From DASZUK01 sp035547695 (GTDB lineage Bacteria; Actinomycetota; Acidimicrobiia; Acidimicrobiales; RAAP-2): DNA of 64,000 bases. The translations under genes and the position numbers were made by a program. Location of the stretch: the NCBI GenBank assembly GCA_035547695.1, contig DASZUK010000041.1, positions 1 through 64,000 of the forward strand. Direction: 5' to 3'. A model generated the notes under the pieces. That model was not told the origin of the DNA and ran no database searches. It was given only the letters and a program-made list of their open reading frames with translations. Of the stretch, positions 7,912-15,147 are shown in pieces (the stretch's first letter is position 1; each line of letters begins with the position of its first letter).

Positions 7912-8124
7912 ATGACCGACGAGTCGACGCACCTCGGCGACGCCCGGGGCGAGTGGTACTACTGCTTCAAGCACCAGAAGGTCGAGACGCGGGACGAATG
8001 CCGCCGGCGGGACCGGATGGGCCCGTACCCCACCCGGGAGGACGCCGAGCACTGGCGGGAACGGGTTCGGGAGCGCAACGAGGAGGCCGACGCCGAAGAT
8101 CGAGACGGCCCCGCACCGAGCTGA
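7912..8124 (+). CDS. Small SPOR-like actinobacterial protein (WYYC-FKH type)
   Basis: 70-aa conserved actinobacterial mini-protein. After a short lead, GEWYYCFKHQKVETRDECRR and DRMGPYPTREDAEHWRERV give the typical pattern of one Trp-Tyr-Tyr strand, a Cys, and a C-terminal helix ending RERNEEAD. Relatives are often annotated SPOR-domain or hypothetical; no function is established. The ATG at 7912 is chosen because the conserved region starts 13 residues on. The last codon and stop fall inside a 41-bp stretch copied from the 3' end of the F420 oxidoreductase gene at 10136-11044, so the native tail may have been replaced. Confidence 0.8.
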   Translation: MTDESTHLGDARGEWYYCFKHQKVETRDECRRRDRMGPYPTREDAEHWRERVRERNEEADAEDRDGPAPS

Positions 8125-8158
8125 GCCGGGTCATCCCCGACCTGCCCGGACTCGTCCG
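8118..8158 (+). pseudogene. Duplicated 3' fragment of an LLM-class oxidoreductase gene
   Basis: These 41 bases match 11000-11040, the end of the downstream F420-dependent oxidoreductase gene, at 39 of 41 positions. Read in the same frame they give ELSRVIPDLPGLVR, as at that protein's C-terminus, though the usual stop is not kept. It overlaps the stop codon of the SPOR-like gene, so it looks like a recombination scar or the remnant of a lost paralogue. Confidence 0.8.
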
Positions 8159-8273
8159 ACGGCACTGCGGCGTCCCGTGGCGTCGACGTGGCGACGAAGC
8201 GGCGACGAAGCGGCGGGGCATCCTAAATGCAAGGAGGGGACAAGGCCCAGGGGTGGGCCCGGTGTCGAGGGGG

Positions 8274-8279
8274 CATAGT
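8274..8279 (+). promoter_or_regulatory. Candidate -10 element of a leaderless transcript
   Basis: CATAGT ends 7 nt before the ATG of the LapA-like gene, and no ribosome site lies between. That is the usual spacing of a leaderless actinobacterial mRNA. Confidence 0.4.
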
Positions 8280-8286
8280 TCGATCG

Positions 8287-8697
8287 ATGACCACGACCGG
8301 CCCCGAGCTCCCCGCCGAGCAACCCGTCGGAGGTCCTGCGGCCGAGCCCACGACGGCGGCGGCCGAGCCCACGTCGGCGGCGACCGAGCTGCAGCCACCA
8401 CCGCGGACGGCGGCGCACACCAGGCTGAGCGCGGCATGGACGGCCGTCGTGGTCGCGGTCGTCATCCTGATATTCCTGGTTATCTTCATCGCCCAGAACA
8501 CGCAGGACTCGGCGCTCAACTACCTGGGGGCCCACGGCCATGCCCCGACGGCCGTCGTCATCCTGGTCGCGGCCATAGCCGGGGCGGTGATCGTGCTGGT
8601 CGTCGGGGCGGCCCGGCTCGTCCAGTTGCGCCGACGGGCTCGGCGGGTCGAGAAGGCCGGAAGACCGGCGGACGGGGGCGGCGTCAGGTCCGCGTGA
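8287..8697 (+). CDS. LapA-domain (DUF1049) membrane protein
   Basis: 136-aa inner-membrane protein of the LapA/DUF1049 family. An Ala/Pro/Thr-rich cytosolic N-terminus (residues 1-45) precedes two membrane helices, AAWTAVVVAVVILIFLVIF (about 48-66) and AVVILVAAIAGAVIVLVVGA, linked by the family hallmark FIAQNTQDSALNYLG. The C-terminal tail QLRRRARRVEKAG is basic and cytosolic. In proteobacteria LapA scaffolds LPS assembly; the actinobacterial version has no known job. The ATG of MTTTGPEL is preferred, probably leaderless; an upstream ATG at 8227 lacks a ribosome site. Confidence 0.85.
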   Translation: MTTTGPELPAEQPVGGPAAEPTTAAAEPTSAATELQPPPRTAAHTRLSAAWTAVVVAVVILIFLVIFIAQNTQDSALNYLGAHGHAPTAVVILVAAIAGAVIVLVVGAARLVQLRRRARRVEKAGRPADGGGVRSA

Positions 8698-8800
8698 CCT
8701 TTCCGTGTGACCTTCCCGCGTGACCTTGACGACCCGTGAGGGGCGTGAGACGATTCGACCAGACGTTTGTTCGGTAATGGTCGGAAGTGCGCCCCGGCTT

Positions 8801-8864
8801 CGGACCGGGGACTCGGACGGGGACTCTCGGACCGGGGACTCTCGGACGGGGAACTGGGACCGGG
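8801..8864 (+). repeat. 13-15 bp tandem repeat upstream of the DapA-like operon
   Basis: About four and a half copies of CGGAC(C)GGGGACT(CT), imperfect. Located between the LapA-like and DapA-like genes. Confidence 0.75.
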
Positions 8865-8934
8865 CCTTGGCGATGCGGGCGCAGATGGACGCCGGCGCAG
8901 ATGGGCGCCGGTCCAGATGACGCCAGCGCCAGAT

Positions 8935-8978
8935 GGGCGCCGGGAGCCAGGTGGGCGCCGGGAGCCAGGTGGGCGCCG
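8935..8978 (+). repeat. 18-bp direct repeat (2.4 copies)
   Basis: Two full copies of GGGCGCCGGGAGCCAGGT followed by a partial third. Each contains the palindrome GGCGCC. Confidence 0.8.
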
Positions 8979-9025
8979 AAGGGACCGCCGCGCCGGGACG
9001 GCTCGGTTCTTTGGAGGAGGGGTCG

Positions 9026-9142
9026 ATGCAGCAGCCGGGGTACGAAGCGGCCGTCGGAGAGGTCACCGACGGCGAGGTGGCGGCTTTCCTTCCTCGGCGG
9101 CCACCGGTCCCGGGCCCGTCGCGTCGGGTGGCGCCACGATGA
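9026..9142 (+). CDS. Small ORF (38 aa) translationally coupled to the DapA-like gene
   Basis: A 38-codon frame, MQQPGYEAAVGEVTDGEVAA and then a Pro/Arg-rich tail. It has an unusually strong ribosome site (GGAGGAGGGG, 5 nt before ATG), and its TGA overlaps the ATG of the DapA-like gene (ATGA). The DapA-like gene itself has a weak ribosome site. That suggests a leader peptide or coupling cistron, or the remains of a truncated gene. No homology recognised; the product has no membrane or catalytic motif. Confidence 0.5.
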   Translation: MQQPGYEAAVGEVTDGEVAAFLPRRPPVPGPSRRVAPR

Positions 9143-10092
9143 GGTCGGCGGCGGAGATCACGGTCTACGGCATGGTGCCGACCCCCTTCGACGACGACGG
9201 GGCCGTGGACCTCGACGCCTACGGCCGGCTGGTGGACCGGATGGCCCGAGCGAACATCGGGGTCTACCTGGGCAGCGGAGGGGCCGGGGAGGGCCACGCC
9301 CTCGAGGTGGGTGAGCTGCGCGACCTGTACCGGGTCGGGGTGGACGTCGCCGGGCACCGGGTCCCGGTGGCGGCCAACCCGAGAGAGCCGCGCACCGCCG
9401 CGCAGATGCTGGAGCTGGCCCTGGTGGCGGCGGACCAAGGCGTCGACCTGGTGCAGTTGTACTCGCTGGACGCCGGCCACGGCATGCAGCCGACGCCGGT
9501 GGAGCTGGAGCGCTACTACCGGTTCGTCCTGGACCGCCTGTCCCATCCGGTGGCGATCTCGGTCCATGCCTACTACCCCTACCGGGTCCCGCCGTCCCTG
9601 CTGGCGGACCTGTGCGCCGACTACCCGAACGTCGAGGCGGTCAACGTCATCATGCCGATGCCGTACTACCTGGAGGTGCGGAAGGCCCTGGCCGGCTCGG
9701 GTCGACCGATCCGGCTGTACACGTCCATCGTGACCCTGGTCGACGGGCTCTACGCCGGGAGCTGGGGCTGCCAGGCGGCGGAGCCGAACCTCATCCCGCA
9801 CACCATGCGCCGGTTCGTCGACGCCATCGTGTCGGGGGACACCGAGACGGCATCGCGGCTCTACGTGTTCGTGTTCGAGTTGATGGGCGTCGTCCAGCAG
9901 TGGGCGCCGTCCACGGCCCGGTGGCTGAAGATGGCCTTGCGGGTGCTGGGGCTGCCCGGGGCCAACGGGGTGCTCCGTGAGCCCTACGTCCTCCCCGCCG
10001 ACGACCAGCTCGACAAGATGCGGCGAGAACTCGTCGCGTTGCGGGTCGAGGAGGTCGAGGCGGAGAGCGCGGCGTTGGCGGGATGCGGGTAA
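9139..10092 (+). CDS. DapA/dihydrodipicolinate synthase-family protein lacking the Schiff-base Lys
   Basis: 317-aa (beta/alpha)8 protein of the DHDPS/NAL superfamily, which normally condenses or cleaves pyruvate via a Lys imine. The N-terminus GMVPTPFDDDGAVDLDAYGR and the GSGGAGEGHAL loop (GTTGE in DapA) are clear, as is HAYYPYRVPPSLL in place of YNxPxRT. The strand that should read GIKE-x-S reads EAVNVIM: Asn at about 169 replaces the imine Lys. It probably does not do classical aldolase chemistry; a hydratase, decarboxylase or binding role is possible. Its ATG overlaps the stop of a 38-aa ORF. An F420 oxidoreductase and OYE-like reductase follow on the same strand, so they may act together. 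Confidence 0.8.
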   Translation: MRSAAEITVYGMVPTPFDDDGAVDLDAYGRLVDRMARANIGVYLGSGGAGEGHALEVGELRDLYRVGVDVAGHRVPVAANPREPRTAAQMLELALVAADQGVDLVQLYSLDAGHGMQPTPVELERYYRFVLDRLSHPVAISVHAYYPYRVPPSLLADLCADYPNVEAVNVIMPMPYYLEVRKALAGSGRPIRLYTSIVTLVDGLYAGSWGCQAAEPNLIPHTMRRFVDAIVSGDTETASRLYVFVFELMGVVQQWAPSTARWLKMALRVLGLPGANGVLREPYVLPADDQLDKMRRELVALRVEEVEAESAALAGCG

Positions 10093-10135
10093 CGGCATGG
10101 TCGCCGGGCGCGGTGCCGGGAAGGAGCGCTGAAGC

Positions 10136-11044
10136 ATGGGGGAGTCGCTGCAGATCGGGGTCTTCCTGACCCACGCCGACGATCTGGTCGGGCCGGACCT
10201 GGACCAACTGGTCGACGTGGCCCGCGAGATCGAGGCCGCCGGCGTGGACTACCTGGTGGTCGCCGACCACGTCGTCCTCGGGACCAACCTGGCCAGCCAC
10301 GCCGCCCTCGGTGGGCCGTTCCCGTTCCCGACCGACGAGCCGTACCCGGACCCCCTGGTCCTGCTGGCCGCGGTGGCCGCGGTCACCACGAGGGTCCGGC
10401 TGATGACCGGCATCCTCATCGCCCCGCTCCGGCCCGCGGTGCTGCTGGCCAAGATGGCCGCCACCCTGGCCTGCCTGGCGCAGGGCCGGTTCGACCTGGG
10501 GGTCGGGACGGGATGGCAGCAGGAGGAGTTCGACGCCCTGGGCGTGCCGATGGCCAACCGCGGTCGCCGGCTGGAGGACGCCGTCCGGGCCTGCCACGAG
10601 CTGTGGGGCGGCGGGCTGGCCACGTACCGTTCCGAGACGGTGGCCTTCGAAGACGTGGCCTGCTCCCCCACCCCTCCAGGCGGCGACGTCCCGGTGTGGT
10701 TCGCCGGCGGCACCGATCAGGCGTCCCTGCGCCGGGTGGCCACCCTCGGTGCCGGCTGGCTGCCGCTCCAGGCTCCGTCCGAGGCGGAGATGGGGCAGGC
10801 CCTGGCCGACCTGACAGCCCGCTGCCGGGAGGCCGGCCGTGATCCGGCCGCCATCGGGGTCCGGGTGCCGTTGCCGGTGACGGCCGACGAGGGAGGTCGA
10901 CCGGACCTGACGGCCATGGCCGCGGAGGCAGCCCGGTTGGCCGCCTCGGGGGTGACGGGGGTGCACGTCCCGCTCGGCGCCCTGGCCCCTACCCGTAAAG
11001 AGCTGAGCCGGGTCATCCCCGACCTGCCCGGGCTCGCCCGCTGA
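10136..11044 (+). CDS. LLM-class F420-dependent oxidoreductase
   Basis: 302-aa luciferase-like TIM barrel that should use coenzyme F420 for hydride transfer. It starts IGVFLTHADD, then the AGVDYLVVADHVVLG block (the His/Asp region near the active site), RVRLMTGILIAPLRP, and QGRFDLGVGTGWQQEEFDALG, the family signature. A putative cofactor loop WFAGGTDQASLRR follows. The ATG has GGAAGGAG about 11 nt upstream. It lies 43 bp after the DapA-like gene and 17 bp before the OYE-like gene, so a three-gene operon is likely. The last 40 bases recur as an isolated fragment at 8118-8158. Substrate unknown. Confidence 0.88.
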   Translation: MGESLQIGVFLTHADDLVGPDLDQLVDVAREIEAAGVDYLVVADHVVLGTNLASHAALGGPFPFPTDEPYPDPLVLLAAVAAVTTRVRLMTGILIAPLRPAVLLAKMAATLACLAQGRFDLGVGTGWQQEEFDALGVPMANRGRRLEDAVRACHELWGGGLATYRSETVAFEDVACSPTPPGGDVPVWFAGGTDQASLRRVATLGAGWLPLQAPSEAEMGQALADLTARCREAGRDPAAIGVRVPLPVTADEGGRPDLTAMAAEAARLAASGVTGVHVPLGALAPTRKELSRVIPDLPGLAR

Positions 11045-11061
11045 CACTCGGGGTCTGGGCA

Positions 11062-13071
11062 GTGCACGCCGAGACGGTGACCGGTCCGTTCCGCCGGCTG
11101 TTCGAGCCGCTGGCGATCGGCAACATGGTGGTCAGGAACCGGATCGTCAACACGACCCACGGCACGGCGCTGAGCCAGGATCGGGACCTCCGGTACCTGC
11201 AGGACCGGGCCAGGGGAGGTGCCGGCCTGCTCGGCGTCGGGGGAAGTCAGGGCGTGGCCAACTACGCGGTCGGCCCGGCCCCCGAACGGGAACGACCGGA
11301 CTGGGACCAGAAGGCCCCGTCACCGGCCACCAGGCAGGGCATCGCCTACTACGACGACCTGGTCATCCCGTCCCTGCGGCGGCGGGCCGAGGTCGTCCAC
11401 GCCGAGGGGGCACGGTGCTTCGCCCAGGTCTTCCATCTCGGCGTGGCCCCCCACGCCCAGCAGCCCTGGCCGCCGATCGGGCCCTCGGCGGTGGCGGACC
11501 CCTACGACGCCCTCACGCCGCACCCCCTGACCACCGACGAGATCGAGGAGCTGGTCCAGGTCTTCGCCCACGGCATCCGTCGGGTCCGGGAGGCCGGAAT
11601 GGACGCCGCCGAGATCCACGGCGCGCACGGGTACCTGGTCAACAACTTCCTGTCCCCCTACTACAACCGGCGGACGGACCGATGGGGCGGGAGCCGGGAG
11701 AACCGGGTCCGGTTCCTGGCAGAGGTCGTCTCGGCGGCCCGGGGGCTCGTCGGGGCAGACTTCCCCATCGGCGTCCGGCTGGGCGTCGACGGTGACGGCC
11801 ACCATCGCGGCATCACCATCGGCGAGCTGGCCGAGATCGGTCGGCTGGTCTCGGACCAGGTCGCCTATCTGAGCGTGTCCGGCGGGAGCTACTCGGGCTT
11901 GGGAGAAGGCTACGAGACCGCCTACGTGAGCCCGTGGTACAAGGAGCCGGGCTTCAACGTCCCGGCTTCCGCCGCGCTCAAGGCCGTCGTCGACGTCCCC
12001 GTCATCGTCACCGGCCGGATCGTCGACGCCTCGTTGGCCGAGGGGATCCTGGCCGACGGTGCGGCCGACATGGTGGGGATGGTCCGCGCCCTCATCGCGG
12101 ACCCGGAGCTGCCCAACAAGGCCAGGCAGGGACGGATCGCCGAGGTCCGGATGTGCCTCGGCATGTCGGAGTGCCACTACATCGGACCGCACCGCACCCC
12201 GATGACCTGCGCCGTCAATGCCTCGGCCGGCCGGGAGGACGAGATGGAGATCGTCCCGGCCGACACGCCCAGGACCGTCGTCGTGGTCGGGGCCGGCCCG
12301 GCCGGCATGGAGGCCGCCCGCGTCGCCGCGTTGCGTGGGCACCGGGTGTACCTCGGGGACTCGGCCCGGTCCCTCGGGGGCACCATCGAGATCCTGTCCC
12401 GGGACCCCAATCGGCGGAACCTGCGTGACCATGCCGTCTTCTTCGAGGCCGAGCTGCACCGGTTGGGGGTCACCCTGCTCCTCGGCCATGAGGTCACCGC
12501 CGAGGACCTGGTGGCGTTCGGGCCCGACGCCGTCGTGGTGGCCACCGGCGGCCTGCCGCTGGTGCCGCAGGTGCCGGGGATCGACGGCGACCACGTGGCA
12601 ACCGCGCTGGACGTGCTGCGGACCGAGGCGGCCGACGTCGGTCCCCGGGTGGTCGTCGTGGGCGGCCTCGACGCCCACCTCGCCGCCGGAACCGTGGCGG
12701 AGCTCCTGGCCGATCAGGGCCGCCAGGTGGAGTACGTCAGCGAGCACCTGGACTTCGCCCACGGGGCCGAGGACGGCACCCGCCTCGCCCTGGCCCACCG
12801 GCTGATGAACAAAGGGGTGGTGATGTCCAGGTGCACCAGGCTGCAGTCCGCCGAAGCCGGCGGCGCCACCCTGGTCCAGACCTTCACCCAGGAGGAGCGG
12901 CGCATCGACGACGTCTCGGTGGTGCTGGCCTGCGGCCTGGTCCCCGACGGCCGGCTGGCCCGGGAGCTCTCCGGGCACCTCGCCGAGGTGCACGTCGTCG
13001 GCGACGCCCTGGCGCCCCGCCGGCTCGTGCACGCCACCCTCGAGGGGGCGCGCATCGGGCGGCTCCTTTAG
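11062..13071 (+). CDS. OYE/2,4-dienoyl-CoA reductase-like flavoprotein with a degenerate Fe-S site
   Basis: 669-aa two-domain enzyme like FadH, trimethylamine dehydrogenase and related enoate reductases. Residues 1-380 form the FMN barrel, with AEIHGAHGYLVNNFLSPYYN and RRTDRWGGSRENRVRF. Residues 405-669 form the FAD/NAD(P) domain, with VVVVGAGPAGMEAARVAALRG (GxGxxG). The linker that binds the 4Fe-4S cluster in relatives reads CLGMSEC then Cys at 383: Cys365, Met368, Cys371, Cys383. The pattern matches the C-x2-C-x2-C-x11-C type, but the second Cys is Met, so the cluster may be absent, a 3Fe form, or use another ligand. The GTG start is close after the F420 oxidoreductase. Likely reduces an activated C=C bond in the same pathway. 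Confidence 0.85.
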   Translation: MHAETVTGPFRRLFEPLAIGNMVVRNRIVNTTHGTALSQDRDLRYLQDRARGGAGLLGVGGSQGVANYAVGPAPERERPDWDQKAPSPATRQGIAYYDDLVIPSLRRRAEVVHAEGARCFAQVFHLGVAPHAQQPWPPIGPSAVADPYDALTPHPLTTDEIEELVQVFAHGIRRVREAGMDAAEIHGAHGYLVNNFLSPYYNRRTDRWGGSRENRVRFLAEVVSAARGLVGADFPIGVRLGVDGDGHHRGITIGELAEIGRLVSDQVAYLSVSGGSYSGLGEGYETAYVSPWYKEPGFNVPASAALKAVVDVPVIVTGRIVDASLAEGILADGAADMVGMVRALIADPELPNKARQGRIAEVRMCLGMSECHYIGPHRTPMTCAVNASAGREDEMEIVPADTPRTVVVVGAGPAGMEAARVAALRGHRVYLGDSARSLGGTIEILSRDPNRRNLRDHAVFFEAELHRLGVTLLLGHEVTAEDLVAFGPDAVVVATGGLPLVPQVPGIDGDHVATALDVLRTEAADVGPRVVVVGGLDAHLAAGTVAELLADQGRQVEYVSEHLDFAHGAEDGTRLALAHRLMNKGVVMSRCTRLQSAEAGGATLVQTFTQEERRIDDVSVVLACGLVPDGRLARELSGHLAEVHVVGDALAPRRLVHATLEGARIGRLL

Positions 13072-13152
13072 CCCCTGACCGATTTGACCCCCTGACGGAT
13101 TTGGCCCCTGATCGGTTCGACCCCCTGACGGGTTCGACCCCTGACGGGACCC
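13072..13152 (+). repeat. 16-17 bp CCCCTGACSGRTTYGA tandem repeat
   Basis: Five imperfect copies begin at the base after the OYE-like gene stop. The units drift from GACCGATTTGA to GACGGGTTCGA. No T-rich terminator follows. Confidence 0.8.
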
Positions 13153-13175
13153 GCCACGGGCGGCCGGGTGGGCCA

Positions 13176-13206
13176 TTGCTAACCTATCCGATGGTATTCC
13201 TATAGT
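13176..13206 (+). promoter_or_regulatory. Candidate promoter of metY
   Basis: A TTGCTA -35 and a TATAGT -10 are separated by 19 bp in an AT-rich island. It includes a TAACCTA core seen in other promoter islands. About 90 bp of untranslated leader would follow; no clear SAM riboswitch was found in it. Confidence 0.45.
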
Positions 13207-13303
13207 TTCCCCGGTCGATCAACGGGCGGGGGAAGCGCGGTCGGGAAGACGGAAAGAACGGCGGAGGGACGCACCGGGGCATGCGGCGACGCGAGACGAC
13301 CAG

Positions 13304-14617
13304 ATGAAGGACCGGCAGTGGGGCTTCCGGACCAGGGCCATCCACGCCGGCGGCCGGCCCGACCCGGCTACCGGGGCCCGGGCGGTGCCGATCTACCAGA
13401 CGACCAGCTTCGTCTTCGACGACACCGTCGACGCCGCCGACCTGTTCGCCCTGCAGAAGTACGGCAACGTCTACTCCCGCATCGCCAATCCGACGGTGGC
13501 GGCCTTCGAGGAGCGGATGGCCAGCCTGGAGGGAGGGATCGGGGCGGTGGCCACCTCCAGCGGCCAGGCGGCGGAGCTGCTCACCGTCATCGCCCTGGCC
13601 GGCGCCGGTGACCACCTGGTGGCGTCCGCCGGCCTCTACGGCGGCACCCACACGTTGTTCGACGTGACGTTGCGCCGGCTCGGCATCGACACGACGTTCG
13701 TGCCGGCCGACGATCCCGGCGCCTTCGCCGCCGCGGTCCGGCCGAACACGAAGCTGCTGTACACCGAGGTGATCGGCAACCCGAGCGGGGTGGTGGCCGA
13801 CCTGGCCGCCCTGTCGGACGTGGCCCACCACCACGGGGTGCCGCTGGTGGTGGACGCCACGCTGGCGACCCCCTACCTGTGCCGGCCGCTCGACCACGGG
13901 GCCGACATCGTGGTCCACTCGGCGACCAAGTTCCTGGGCGGCCACGGCACCTCGATCGGCGGGGTCGTGGTGGAGTCCGGTCGGTTCGACTGGGCCAACG
14001 GGAAGTTCCCGACCTTCACCGACCCGGTCCCCTCCTACAACGACCTCCGGTTCGTGGAGAACTTCGGCGAGTACGCCTTCTGTACCAGGCTCCGGGCCGA
14101 GCAGCTCCGTGACACCGGGGCCTCCCTGTCGCCGTTCAACGCCTTCCTGTTCCTGCAGGGCCTGGAGACCCTGCCGCAGCGGATGGACGCCCACGTGGCC
14201 AACGCCCGGGGATTGGCCGACCACCTGTCCGACCACCCGGCGGTGGTCGAGGTGCGGTACGCCGGCCTCGAACGGTCCCCCTGGTTCGGCCTGGCCCGGC
14301 GCTACCTCCCGCTCGGCCCCGGTGCCGTCCTCGGCTTCCGGGTCCGTGGAGGACGAGAAGGCGGGGCCCGGTTCGTCGAGAGCCTGGAGATGGTCAGCCA
14401 CCTGGCCAACGTCGGCGACACCCGCACCCTGGTCATCCATCCGGCCTCGACCACCCACCAGCAGTTGTCGGACGACGCCCTCCGGGTGGGCGGGGTCCCG
14501 CCCGACCTGGTCCGGATCTCGGTGGGACTGGAGGACCTGGACGACATCCTGTGGGACATCGACCAGGCCCTTCACCGGGCCGTCGACCGGGTCCCCGACC
14601 AAGGGGAGGGCGGATGA
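13304..14617 (+). CDS. metY: O-acetylhomoserine sulfhydrylase (aminocarboxypropyltransferase)
   Basis: 437-aa PLP enzyme of the Cys/Met-metabolism family. It makes homocysteine from O-acetylhomoserine and sulfide. RAIHAGGRPDPATGARAVPIY, YSRIANPTVAAFEERMASLE and the PLP-lysine box HSATKFLGGHGTSIGG are textbook, and NVYSRIANPT carries the phosphate-binding Tyr/Arg. The length fits MetY/MetZ. metX, which makes its substrate, lies convergently about 0.5 kb downstream, giving a two-step route to homocysteine. Its TGA overlaps the ATG of the CoA-binding gene. The ATG at 13304 has only a weak ribosome site. Confidence 0.93.
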   Translation: MKDRQWGFRTRAIHAGGRPDPATGARAVPIYQTTSFVFDDTVDAADLFALQKYGNVYSRIANPTVAAFEERMASLEGGIGAVATSSGQAAELLTVIALAGAGDHLVASAGLYGGTHTLFDVTLRRLGIDTTFVPADDPGAFAAAVRPNTKLLYTEVIGNPSGVVADLAALSDVAHHHGVPLVVDATLATPYLCRPLDHGADIVVHSATKFLGGHGTSIGGVVVESGRFDWANGKFPTFTDPVPSYNDLRFVENFGEYAFCTRLRAEQLRDTGASLSPFNAFLFLQGLETLPQRMDAHVANARGLADHLSDHPAVVEVRYAGLERSPWFGLARRYLPLGPGAVLGFRVRGGREGGARFVESLEMVSHLANVGDTRTLVIHPASTTHQQLSDDALRVGGVPPDLVRISVGLEDLDDILWDIDQALHRAVDRVPDQGEGG

Positions 14618-15129
14618 GCAGCCTGCCCGGCTCCCCTGCCGGCGGCCCGGCCGGCTGGACCCCACCGACCGCCGGGGAGCGTCTCGGCATCCTGCGGCGC
14701 ACCAGGACCGTGGCGTTGGTCGGCGCCTCGGCCAACCGGGCCCGGCCCAGCCACTTCGTGGCCACCTACCTGCTGAGCTCGTCGACCGACTACACGGTGT
14801 GGCTGGTGAACCCGAGGGAGCGGGAGATCCTGGGCCGGCCGGTCTACCCCAGCCTGGCGGCCCTGCCGGAGCCGCCGGACCTGGTCGACGTCTTCCGCCG
14901 GCCCGACGACCTGGAGGCGACGGCCGCCGAGGCCATCGACCGTGGTGCCGGGGTGCTCTGGCTCCAGCTCGGGCTGTGGTCGGACGAGGCGGCGCAACGG
15001 GCACACGCCGCCGGGCTGGACGTGGTGATGGACCGGTGCCTCAAGATCGAGCACGCCCGCTTCGCCGGCGGCCTCCACCTCGCCGGCTTCGACACCGGGG
15101 TGGTCAGCGCCCGGCGCCGGCTGCGGTAG
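14614..15129 (+). CDS. CoA-binding domain protein (YccU-like)
   Basis: 171-aa CoA_binding_2 protein, a Rossmann fold related to the N-domain of acyl-CoA synthetases. TVALVGASANRARPSHFVA gives the GxSxxxxRxS pattern, VWLVNPREREILGRPVYPSL follows, then PPDLVDVFRRPDDLE and VLWLQLGLWSDEA, ending DRCLKIEHAR. Proteins of this type commonly sit next to O-acetylhomoserine sulfhydrylase genes; the exact role is unknown. Its ATG overlaps the metY stop (ATGA), with GGGAGGG just upstream, so it is translated with metY. Confidence 0.88.
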   Translation: MSSLPGSPAGGPAGWTPPTAGERLGILRRTRTVALVGASANRARPSHFVATYLLSSSTDYTVWLVNPREREILGRPVYPSLAALPEPPDLVDVFRRPDDLEATAAEAIDRGAGVLWLQLGLWSDEAAQRAHAAGLDVVMDRCLKIEHARFAGGLHLAGFDTGVVSARRRLR

Positions 15130-15147
15130 CGGCGGCCCGGCACCACT

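Larger units (their letters stand above)
8698..9025 (+). other. Gene-free stretch with two tandem-repeat blocks
   Basis: Over 300 bp without a convincing gene. It holds a possible -35 TTGACG near 8726, a 13-15 bp CGGACCGGGGACT repeat (8801-8864) and an 18-bp repeat (8935-8978), then the ribosome site of the mini-ORF at 9026. Overlapping open frames here are low-complexity Gly/Arg/Thr translations of the repeats. Confidence 0.6.

Noticed and set aside
13207..13303. SAM-type riboswitch in the metY leader
   Set aside because: The leader is short and no SAM-I, SAM-II or SAM-IV core sequence could be placed in it.
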